Of a stretch of 5,255 nt of DNA, positions 1-5,111 are shown in pieces. The position numbers and the translations under genes were made by a program. The stretch lies in assembly GCA_027310735.1 (NCBI GenBank), contig DAIDAH010000186.1, positions 1 to 5,255 on the forward strand. Direction: 5' to 3'. The notes below the pieces were generated by a model, which saw only the letters and a list, made by a program, of their open reading frames with translations, made no database searches and was not told where the DNA came from. The stretch is from Methylotenera sp. (lineage in GTDB: Bacteria; Pseudomonadota; Gammaproteobacteria; Burkholderiales; Methylophilaceae). Within the stretch, counting starts at the first letter, position 1. Each line of letters begins with the position of its first letter.

Positions 1-1
1 T

Positions 2-85
2 CCTAAAAGAAAGCTTGATAGGCATACTGTTAAGCTTGCATCAGTAAACGCTAGCTCGGATGATGAAAATTGGGAGGAGTTTTAG
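2..85 (+). CDS. Methyl-accepting chemotaxis protein, C-terminal tail (partial, 5' end outside window)
   Basis: Only the last 27 codons are present, reading in frame from base 2 to a TAG stop. The peptide is hydrophilic and ends SSDDENWEEF. A Trp-x-x-Phe pentapeptide at the extreme C terminus, after a flexible linker, is the known docking site for CheR (and often CheB) on high-abundance MCPs; the E. coli form is NWETF. The next gene downstream ends in the near-identical DDDWEEF, so the two receptors are probably tandem paralogues. Similarity continues past the stop codon (GAGTTTTA, GC, ATTTTA), which supports duplication of gene plus 3' flank. The sensor and signalling domains lie outside the window, so the ligand cannot be guessed. 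The MCP identity rests on the tail motif and context only. Confidence 0.8.
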   Translation, partial: PKRKLDRHTVKLASVNASSDDENWEEF

Positions 86-250
86 CTATTTTAGTTTAGC
101 GTAGGAGCTGGGTCGCAAGGAGCGTGGCGCACTTGATTGCTCAGGCTGGACGATTCTGCTTGAAGTTTTTTATGCAGTAAAACTAAGGCTCCCTAGTGAG
201 AGTGGCCGAGTTATCGCAGTCTTACTATAAACTTCATATGTAATTTTTTT

Positions 251-284
251 GTTGCAGTTCATTACGGGAGCGTTGAATTGCAAC
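251..284 (+). repeat. Imperfect 11-bp inverted repeat (hairpin)
   Basis: Arms 251-261 (GTTGCAGTTCA) and 274-284 (TGAATTGCAAC) pair over 11 positions with a single G-U, around a 12-base loop. Seven T residues precede the hairpin, but no T-tract follows it on either strand, so it is not a standard intrinsic terminator. Role unknown. Confidence 0.55.
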
Positions 285-292
285 AGAAAATC

Positions 293-315
293 CATCGTTT
301 TGGCATACTACGATG
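293..315 (+). repeat. 6-bp inverted repeat, CATCGT / ACGATG
   Basis: Arms 293-298 and 310-315 are perfect complements around an 11-base loop, starting nine bases after the previous hairpin. The stem is short enough to occur by chance. It is listed because it sits in tandem with a stronger hairpin in a non-coding stretch. Confidence 0.35.
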
Positions 316-436
316 TGCTAATTAATTGTACGAAAGTTCCTTATACTTTTCTAAATCTAATACTCCCCGATGCTGGTTTAACTGGTGAAGGCTAGAGTAT
401 TGCGTGGATTACACGTTACCTTGGTGCAGAGTTTTA

Positions 437-465
437 ATGACACCATGTGGTGCCCTTGATATAAT
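437..465 (+). promoter_or_regulatory. Sigma70-type promoter for the 882-residue MCP
   Basis: ATGACA (437-442) matches the -35 consensus at five of six positions. TATAAT (460-465) is a perfect -10 with a 17-base spacer. TG at 457-458 adds an extended -10 (TGnTATAAT). Transcription would start near 471-473, giving an untranslated leader of roughly 170 nt before the TTG start at 643. The spacer contains the near-palindrome CACCA-TG-TGGTG (441-452), which overlaps the -35 element and could be an operator. The promoter is a strong match to consensus; the operator is inference. Confidence 0.65.
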
Positions 466-482
466 CCCTAATCACTCTGTGG

Positions 483-507
483 ATAGCCGATATTTATTTT
501 CGGCTAT
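483..507 (+). repeat. Leader hairpin ATAGCCGA / TCGGCTAT
   Basis: Perfect 8-bp arms (483-490 and 500-507) flank a 9-base A/T loop, starting about 12 bases after the predicted transcription start. It lacks a following run of T, so it may be a 5' stabilising or regulatory hairpin rather than a terminator. It contains GCCGATAT, which resembles a sigma28 -10 element, but no convincing -35 lies at the right distance. Confidence 0.5.
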
Positions 508-533
508 TATGTCTTCGCAATATGTATATTATT

Positions 534-550
534 GCACTCGAATCGAGTGC
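534..550. repeat. 17-base palindrome GCACTCGA-A-TCGAGTGC
   Basis: Two perfect 8-base half-sites meet at a single central base. This geometry is typical of dimeric regulator sites; as RNA it would form a 6-bp stem with a 5-base loop. It lies 93 bases before the MCP start and downstream of the predicted promoter, where a bound repressor could block elongation. A partial copy of the half-site (CGAGTG) recurs at 567-572. No specific regulator was recognised. Confidence 0.5.
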
Positions 551-630
551 GTTGTGTGAGTCAGCCGAGTGTTGTTGAAGTTACTCACATAAGATTTGGT
601 AGATAGAGTTTGTTGTAAGTTACTACTTAA

Positions 631-635
631 AAGGA
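631..635 (+). promoter_or_regulatory. Ribosome binding site fixing the TTG start of the MCP
   Basis: AAGGA lies seven bases before the TTG at 643. An in-frame TAA at 628-630 rules out any start further upstream, and the next in-frame ATG would remove the first membrane helix. This site therefore decides the start. Confidence 0.8.
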
Positions 636-642
636 TTTCATT

Positions 643-3291
643 TTGGCTAATACATTTAATCTACGTCGCTCTGCTACAGTGCTTGCTGTTGCTCTTGTTA
701 GTCTTAGTGTGCTTTCTTTTTTAACTAACGAATGGCTTACAAGCAAGATTAAAAATTTAGATGCTCAATCGCAAGCTTTAGAAGCTAGTACTATTGATGC
801 TCATGCCGTGCGGTTTCATATTGCGCAAGTGCAACAGTTTCTAACAGATGTGAGTGCAACTGGTGATCGTGTAGGATTTTCTGAAGCTGAAACGCACTTT
901 CAAGCAGGAAATAAACTGTTGGATGACTTGGCACTTGAAAATCCTCAGCTTAAAGATGTTATTAGTGATATCCGTAATAAATTTACGGAGTTTAATGACA
1001 CTGGGAAACGTATGGCAGAAGCCTATGTTGCAGATGGCCGAGAGGCTGGTAATGACATTATGAGAATGCCTGATAGTGGATTTGATGCGAGAGCATTGGT
1101 GCTGGTGACGGCTTTGGATAATGTGTTGACCCCGTTGGCAGCTCAAAGTGCGGCTGCAGATGTTCAATTTACCAAGCAGCTTAATCAAATGCGCTGGGTT
1201 CTTGCTTTGGTTACCGCCGGAACTTGGTTGTTTGCATTTGTATTATTGTTTGGTGTTTATCGGAAAATTAAAAATAACTTAGGTGCCGAGCCAAGTGAGG
1301 TCGCTGCAGTAGCTGAGAAATTGGCTAATGGTGACTTTAGTCATAACTTCCGATTGGATGCGGGGGACGGCGCTAGTGTAATGCGCTCTATGCGTAATCT
1401 AGCTAACTCTCTTGGCAACTTGGTGAGCGGTTTAAATAACATTACTGCACAGAATCAAAAATCTTCAGGCGCTAAGAAATTTAATGCCGAAGACTTTAAT
1501 GGAGACTTTCGTAAGGTTGCAGAGGGGATTAATAGTTTATTGACAATGCAGGGCACTGTGTTACGAAAGACAGCTGTTTGTGTAAGTGAGTTTGCACGTG
1601 GTAATTTTGATGCACCTTTAGAGGCTTTTTCAGGTGAGCAAGTTGTTATCAATCAAGGTATTGAGGAGTTGCGTAGTAACATCAAGGCGTTTATTGCTGA
1701 AATGCAACACATGTCAGAAGAGCATAGCGCGGGCGATATTGATGTTGTGATTGATACTGAGAAGTTTAGTGGTGCTTACACGGTCATGGCTCAAGGCATA
1801 AATGCTATGGTTGGTGAACACTTGCAAGAAAAAGTCGAGATGATTCAAGTAATGCGTGCATTAGGAGATGGTGATTTTACGGCTGAAGTGAAGCAGTATC
1901 CTGGGAAAAAAGCGGAAATCAATAAAAATATTGAGCGTTTGGAAGGTAAGTTAAAAGGTATCGTGGATTCGGTTAAATGGGTTACTAATGAGCATGTGCA
2001 AGGTAATACAGATATGGCCTTACATGCACATATGTTTAAAGGTGGCTTTAATGAGCTTGCTTCTGCTGTTAATACAATCGTTGCTGGACAGATTGATTTG
2101 ACTGAAAAAATATTGGTATGTGTTAAGGAGTTTGGAGAAGGTAATTTTGATGCGCCACTTGAAAAATTCCCGGGAAAAAGAGGGTTCGCGAATGAAGCAA
2201 TTGAGCAAGTGCGTGGCAATCTGAAAGCATTGAATGCTGACGTGCAAATGTTAGCAGGTGCAGCGCGTGAGGGCCGTGTTTCTGTTCGCGCCGATGCTCA
2301 ACGTCATCATGGGGACTTCCTTAAGATTGTAGAAGGTGTGAATGAGACTCTGGAAATGGTCTCTAATCCAATTGTTACAGTTAAAGCCGCAGTTGAAACC
2401 ATTAATACCGCAGCCAAAGAAATTGCACAAGGTAATGCTGATCTTTCTCGTCGTACAGAGGATCAAGCTGCGAGCCTAGAGAAAACGGCTGCTAGTATGG
2501 AAGAGCTTTCTTCTACTGTTAAGCAAAATGCTGATAATGCTAAGCAGGCTAATCAGTTGGCGGCCGCAGCATCAGGTGTTGCAGTTAAAGGTGGAAATGC
2601 CGTGTCTGAAGTTGTTGCTACCATGAGTGCGATTAATACTAGCTCTAAGAAAATTGAAGATATTATTAGTGTTATTGACGGTATAGCATTCCAAACCAAT
2701 ATTCTTGCTCTAAATGCAGCGGTTGAAGCAGCTCGTGCTGGTGAGCAGGGACGTGGGTTTGCGGTAGTTGCAGGTGAAGTTCGGAATTTGGCTCAACGCT
2801 CTGCTAGTGCAGCTAAAGAAATTAAAGAGTTGATATCTGATTCTGTAAGTAAAACAACTGAAGGTACCAAGCAAGTTGAGAACGCGGGCAGCACTATGCA
2901 AGAAATTGTCACTTCAGTTAAACGTGTGTCGGATATCATCGGTGAAATTGCCGCGGCATCACAAGAGCAAAGTATCGGTATTGAGCAAGTAAACGATGCA
3001 ATTATGAAAATGGATGATGTCACACAGCAAAATACTGCTTTAGTGGAAGAAGCCGCTGCTGCTGCTGAATCTCTTATGGAGCAAGCGGATGAGTTATTGA
3101 ATGCTGTGAGTGTATTTCATGTAGATGGTGAAGGCTCTACACGCGCTTTGGGTGGCTCTAATAAGCGTGCCCTAGCTAGTCCAATGAGAAGCGATGTTAG
3201 TAAAGCTACACGTTCTTTTTCTAATTTCTCTCCAAATAAATCAACAAAAACGGCGATTAAAGTTGCTGATGATGACTGGGAAGAGTTTTAA
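643..3291 (+). CDS. Transmembrane methyl-accepting chemotaxis protein with poly-HAMP array
   Basis: Inner-membrane chemoreceptor that would signal through CheW and CheA. The TTG start is fixed by AAGGA and an upstream in-frame stop. Membrane helix 1 is about residues 10-29. Residues 33-183 form a helical periplasmic sensor of four-helix-bundle type. Helix 2 is about 184-206. Residues 207-576 hold HAMP-like units with an exact 90-residue period. The signalling domain covers about 578-825, with the conserved hairpin tip at 678-721 (IAFQTNILALNAAVEAARAGEQ onward, here cited by key residues F683, E695, R698, E701). A flexible linker of about 50 residues ends in DWEEF, the CheR/CheB docking pentapeptide. 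At 882 residues it is much longer than the roughly 550 of Tsr or Tar because of the HAMP array. By alignment from memory to Tsr, methylation positions E621 and E803 are kept, while two others read D607 and K614. Ligand unknown; gene context suggests a C1 compound, which is inference. Confidence 0.95.
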   Translation: MANTFNLRRSATVLAVALVSLSVLSFLTNEWLTSKIKNLDAQSQALEASTIDAHAVRFHIAQVQQFLTDVSATGDRVGFSEAETHFQAGNKLLDDLALENPQLKDVISDIRNKFTEFNDTGKRMAEAYVADGREAGNDIMRMPDSGFDARALVLVTALDNVLTPLAAQSAAADVQFTKQLNQMRWVLALVTAGTWLFAFVLLFGVYRKIKNNLGAEPSEVAAVAEKLANGDFSHNFRLDAGDGASVMRSMRNLANSLGNLVSGLNNITAQNQKSSGAKKFNAEDFNGDFRKVAEGINSLLTMQGTVLRKTAVCVSEFARGNFDAPLEAFSGEQVVINQGIEELRSNIKAFIAEMQHMSEEHSAGDIDVVIDTEKFSGAYTVMAQGINAMVGEHLQEKVEMIQVMRALGDGDFTAEVKQYPGKKAEINKNIERLEGKLKGIVDSVKWVTNEHVQGNTDMALHAHMFKGGFNELASAVNTIVAGQIDLTEKILVCVKEFGEGNFDAPLEKFPGKRGFANEAIEQVRGNLKALNADVQMLAGAAREGRVSVRADAQRHHGDFLKIVEGVNETLEMVSNPIVTVKAAVETINTAAKEIAQGNADLSRRTEDQAASLEKTAASMEELSSTVKQNADNAKQANQLAAAASGVAVKGGNAVSEVVATMSAINTSSKKIEDIISVIDGIAFQTNILALNAAVEAARAGEQGRGFAVVAGEVRNLAQRSASAAKEIKELISDSVSKTTEGTKQVENAGSTMQEIVTSVKRVSDIIGEIAAASQEQSIGIEQVNDAIMKMDDVTQQNTALVEEAAAAAESLMEQADELLNAVSVFHVDGEGSTRALGGSNKRALASPMRSDVSKATRSFSNFSPNKSTKTAIKVADDDWEEF
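1261..2370 (+). repeat. Poly-HAMP coding array, 270-base (90-residue) period
   Basis: Within the MCP, key residues recur every 90 positions: G230, G320, G410 and G500 in one unit type (GDF or GNF motifs), and N297, N387, N477 and N567 in the alternate type (GIN or similar). G364, G454 and G544 mark the alternate units as well. This implies four tandem pairs of HAMP-like modules, about eight in all. The units at 311-352 and 491-532 are closest, sharing GNFDAPLE exactly. HAMP modules relay conformational signals; alternating pairs are known from poly-HAMP receptors such as Aer2. The first alternate unit (about 263-306) is the most divergent and carries a two-residue shift. Confidence 0.8.
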
Positions 3292-3324
3292 GCAATTTTA
3301 ATGCTTTTGGCATTAAAATTGCTT
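3290..3324 (+). terminator. Hairpin terminator overlapping the MCP stop codon
   Basis: A perfect 15-bp stem (3290-3304 with 3310-3324) encloses a 5-base loop TTTTG. The left arm begins with the last two bases of the TAA stop. The downstream tract GTATTATT is only moderately T-rich, so termination may be incomplete and allow some read-through toward fae and cheR. Confidence 0.7.
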
Positions 3325-3354
3325 GTATTATTGAAGCTTTTACATTTGTAGTAA

Positions 3355-3400
3355 ATTGCGATGCGTTAAGGCTGCCGAGGTGTAAGGCATGCATCGCAGT
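3355..3400 (+). repeat. Hairpin in the MCP-fae gap (TGCGATGC / GCATCGCA)
   Basis: A perfect 8-bp core (3357-3364 with 3391-3398) extends to about 12 pairs with G-U pairs at 3356/3399 and 3365/3390. Inside, TGCC (3373-3376) can pair with GGCA (3386-3389) as an alternative. The element lies upstream of the candidate fae promoter, so it would be transcribed only by read-through from the MCP gene. Its TAAGGCT, GCCGAG and ATCGCAGT blocks also occur at 184-220 after the first MCP. Confidence 0.5.
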
Positions 3401-3425
3401 ATTTAAGATTAAGTAGTAGGTGAGA

Positions 3426-3456
3426 TTGACGTTGCTTTAACGTACAAAAGTATAAA
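3426..3456 (+). promoter_or_regulatory. Candidate sigma70 promoter for the fae homologue
   Basis: TTGACG (3426-3431) and TATAAA (3451-3456) each match consensus at five of six positions, but the 19-base spacer is longer than the ideal 17. The predicted leader of about 88 nt contains a small hairpin, GTGCAAC (3494-3500) with GTTGCGC (3507-3513). It makes sense for a gene that follows a terminator, but it is weaker than the MCP promoter. Confidence 0.4.
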
Positions 3457-3540
3457 GCTGGTAGTGTTTAAAGCTTTTATAAGCAGGACAAGTGTGCAAC
3501 AACGAGGTTGCGCTAATTTTAGTGGTGTGAATTTTTAACT

Positions 3541-3544
3541 GGAG
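3541..3544 (+). promoter_or_regulatory. Ribosome binding site of the fae homologue
   Basis: GGAG lies six bases before the ATG at 3551, a near-ideal spacing. It is the best Shine-Dalgarno match in the window and suggests efficient translation of this gene relative to its TTG-initiated neighbours. Confidence 0.8.
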
Positions 3545-3550
3545 AAAAGT

Positions 3551-4090
3551 ATGGCTGTTATTGATCGTGTTTTAATTGGCGAAGGTTTAGTGATCGAAGA
3601 TCGTCCTGATGGTAGTGGTTTGGATTTGAAGAATGTTGCTCACATTGACTTGATCATGGGCCCTCGCGGAAGTGCCGCTGAAGATGCATTTTGCCGTACT
3701 TTGACTGACCAAAAAGAAGGTGTGAATGGCTTGCTAGCTATCGTTGCACCTAACATGATGGTTAAGCCAAATACTGTAATGTTTAACAAAGTTACTTTAA
3801 AGAACAGTAAACAATCCGTACAAATGTTTGGTCCAGCACAACGTGGTGTTGCTATGGCAGTGATGGATTGTGTTGCTGATGGTACGATTCCTGTTGAAGA
3901 AGCTGATGATGTGTTTATCTGTGTAGGTGTATTCATTGACAGTAAAGCTGACATGGATGATCGTATTCAAGATTGGAACTACAGAGCGACAAAAATTGCA
4001 ATCAAGAGTGCAATTGCTCGTGAGCCAAAAGCAGCTGACCTGCTTAAGGTTTATAAAGCGTCTGCACATCCTTTCGCTGCAAAAAACTAA
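3551..4090 (+). CDS. fae: Formaldehyde-activating enzyme (Fae) family protein, divergent paralogue
   Basis: Fae proteins speed the condensation of formaldehyde with tetrahydromethanopterin to methylene-H4MPT in the cytoplasm of methylotrophs. The 179-residue product carries family motifs throughout: HIDLIMGPRGSA (31-42, including the conserved His31), APNMMVKPNTVMFNKVT (66-82), QMFGPAQRGVAMAV (91-104), EEADDVFICVGVF (116-128), IQDWNYRATK (139-148) and C-terminal HPFAA (173-177). It is slightly longer than the roughly 170 residues of the Methylobacterium enzyme as I recall it. The excess is an insertion of about nine residues between 15 and 28. Where that enzyme has His-Trp after GVFI, this protein has Asp-Ser (130-131). 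There is no signal peptide or membrane segment. It sits between an MCP and cheR, flanked by hairpins, so it may be a paralogue serving C1 sensing rather than bulk metabolism. Family assignment is firm; catalytic activity is uncertain. Confidence 0.93.
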   Translation: MAVIDRVLIGEGLVIEDRPDGSGLDLKNVAHIDLIMGPRGSAAEDAFCRTLTDQKEGVNGLLAIVAPNMMVKPNTVMFNKVTLKNSKQSVQMFGPAQRGVAMAVMDCVADGTIPVEEADDVFICVGVFIDSKADMDDRIQDWNYRATKIAIKSAIAREPKAADLLKVYKASAHPFAAKN

Positions 4091-4104
4091 GTTAGACTTG
4101 TGTA

Positions 4105-4126
4105 CTGCAGTGTGTAAGCACTGCGG
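4105..4126 (+). repeat. Hairpin after fae, GCAGTG / CACTGC
   Basis: A perfect 6-bp core (4107-4112 with 4119-4124) around a 6-base loop extends by one G-U and one C-G pair. It starts 15 bases after the fae stop and is immediately followed by a second, larger hairpin. It has no T-tract. Confidence 0.5.
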
Positions 4127-4128
4127 GA

Positions 4129-4174
4129 CATAACGTTTGCTGATATATAAAGTTATGCATCAGCAAACGTTATG
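4129..4174 (+). repeat. Perfect 16-bp inverted repeat between fae and cheR
   Basis: CATAACGTTTGCTGAT (4129-4144) and its exact complement (4159-4174) enclose a 14-base loop. A second GTTATG inside the loop (4152-4157) could pair with the outer CATAAC as an alternative fold. No T-run follows, so it is not a textbook intrinsic terminator. It may protect the 3' end of fae mRNA, attenuate read-through into cheR, or be a protein-binding dyad. The stem is far too long to be chance. Confidence 0.75.
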
Positions 4175-4229
4175 ACACTAGCTAATATCAATCGTATTCA
4201 CCTCGCAATGAAGATTAGAGAAAAGTGCC

Positions 4230-5111
4230 TTGGCTAACGAAAAAAATCATGATGAGCGTGAGTTTAATTTCACTGCAAACGACTTTGCTAGAGTGCGTAA
4301 ACTCATTTACAAGCATGCTGGTATTTCTTTGTCAGAAGCTAAGTCGGATATGGTATATAGTCGTATCGGTCGTCGATTACGAACTACTGGATATGACTCC
4401 TTTAAAAGCTATCTCGATAATCTTGAAGGACAGAATGACCCCGCTGAGTGGGAAGCTTTCACCAATGCATTAACGACTAACTTAACGTCATTTTTCCGTG
4501 AAGAGCATCATTTCCCTATCCTTGCTGAACATCTTGCAAAATTAAAAGCGCCAATTCGTATCTGGTGTTCTGCGGCATCCACTGGTGAGGAGCCTTATAC
4601 TATTGCCATGACTGCATGTGAGGCATTTGGTACGATGAAGCCACCAGTTGAGATTATTGCAACAGATATCGATACTAATGTTCTTGCCACTGCTGCACGC
4701 GGCGTTTATCCATATGAGCGTGTAAGTAAACTATCAGATGCTCGTCGTAGGCAGTTCTTCCAGAGAGGTACAGGAGCACAAGAAGGTTCAGTCCGTGTGC
4801 GTAACGATTTGCGTAGTTTGATCACGTTCCAGCAGTTAAATTTGCTTGATGAACAATGGGCTTTAAAGGAGCCGTTTGATGTCATTTTTTGCAGAAACGT
4901 GATGATTTACTTTGATAAACCTACTCAATCTAAAATTTTGAGCCACTTTGTCCCGTTGATGAAGCCTCACGCTTTGTTATTCGCTGGACATTCTGAAAAC
5001 TTTCTTTATGTTTCTAATGCCTTCCATCTACGTGGCAAGACGGTTTATGAGTTGAGTGGTGGTAAGAGTGCTAAGCAAGTGGCAACTCATGCAGGAGAGC
5101 AAATTGTATGA
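4230..5111 (+). CDS. cheR: Chemotaxis protein methyltransferase CheR
   Basis: Cytoplasmic enzyme that transfers methyl groups from S-adenosylmethionine to receptor glutamates, the adaptation step opposed by CheB. The 293-residue length is close to E. coli CheR (286). Residues about 12-68 are the helical N-terminal CheR domain. TNLTSFFRE (83-91) leads into the catalytic domain. WCSAASTGEEPY (112-123) is the SAM-binding loop, ATDIDTNV (144-151) the acidic motif, and CRNVMIYF (221-228) and GHSENF (253-258) are further family signatures. All key motifs look intact. The TTG start is the only option at the domain boundary, since an in-frame TGA lies at 4209-4211. The Shine-Dalgarno is weak (AGAG at 4217-4220). 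The stop overlaps the cheD start, implying translational coupling. The nearby MCP tails ending WEEF are its expected docking sites. Confidence 0.96.
   Translation: MANEKNHDEREFNFTANDFARVRKLIYKHAGISLSEAKSDMVYSRIGRRLRTTGYDSFKSYLDNLEGQNDPAEWEAFTNALTTNLTSFFREEHHFPILAEHLAKLKAPIRIWCSAASTGEEPYTIAMTACEAFGTMKPPVEIIATDIDTNVLATAARGVYPYERVSKLSDARRRQFFQRGTGAQEGSVRVRNDLRSLITFQQLNLLDEQWALKEPFDVIFCRNVMIYFDKPTQSKILSHFVPLMKPHALLFAGHSENFLYVSNAFHLRGKTVYELSGGKSAKQVATHAGEQIV
5093..5097 (+). promoter_or_regulatory. Ribosome binding site of cheD, inside cheR
   Basis: AGGAG lies ten bases before the ATG at 5108, within the last codons of cheR. It favours this ATG over the second in-frame ATG two codons later. Confidence 0.65.

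Larger units (their letters stand above)
86..642. other. 557-base gene-free region between two MCP genes
   Basis: I see no convincing coding sequence on either strand. No canonical hairpin terminator follows the upstream MCP stop. An inverted repeat TGAAGTTT (161-168) / AAACTTCA (229-236) encloses about 60 bases. Two hairpins follow in tandem at 251-284 and 293-315. A sigma70-type promoter lies at 437-465, and its predicted leader carries dyads at 483-507 and 534-550. A further TGTGAGT (555-561) / ACTCACA (583-589) repeat is present. The block at 184-220 (TAAGGCT, GCCGAG, ATCGCAGT) recurs downstream of the second MCP gene. The region is unusually rich in dyad symmetry for a spacer, but no known RNA family was recognised. 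Confidence 0.6.

Noticed and set aside
101..170. GGGTCGCAAGG stretch reminiscent of a c-di-GMP (GEMM) riboswitch core
   Set aside because: The flanking paired elements and tetraloop-receptor parts of that class are not visible, and the segment is over 450 bases from the MCP start, upstream of the predicted promoter.
486..493. GCCGATAT resembling a sigma28 (FliA) -10 element before the MCP
   Set aside because: No TAAA-like -35 lies at the expected distance (the closest is TAAT at 469, two bases off). The motif is inside a hairpin and just downstream of a near-perfect sigma70 promoter.
3797..4069. Open frames on the minus strand and in alternate frames over fae, cheR and the MCP
   Set aside because: They lie wholly or mostly within well-recognised genes, show no family motifs and lack convincing ribosome sites; they are shadows of the real reading frames.
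3927..4133. 68-codon + strand frame running past the fae stop
   Set aside because: It mostly overlaps the conserved C-terminal half of fae in another frame and its last part runs into the hairpin region; the product is Cys/Lys-rich with no recognisable domain.
4225..4473. 82-codon + strand frame at the start of cheR
   Set aside because: It is out of frame with the CheR motifs and has no ribosome site; the CheR frame from TTG 4230 explains the region.
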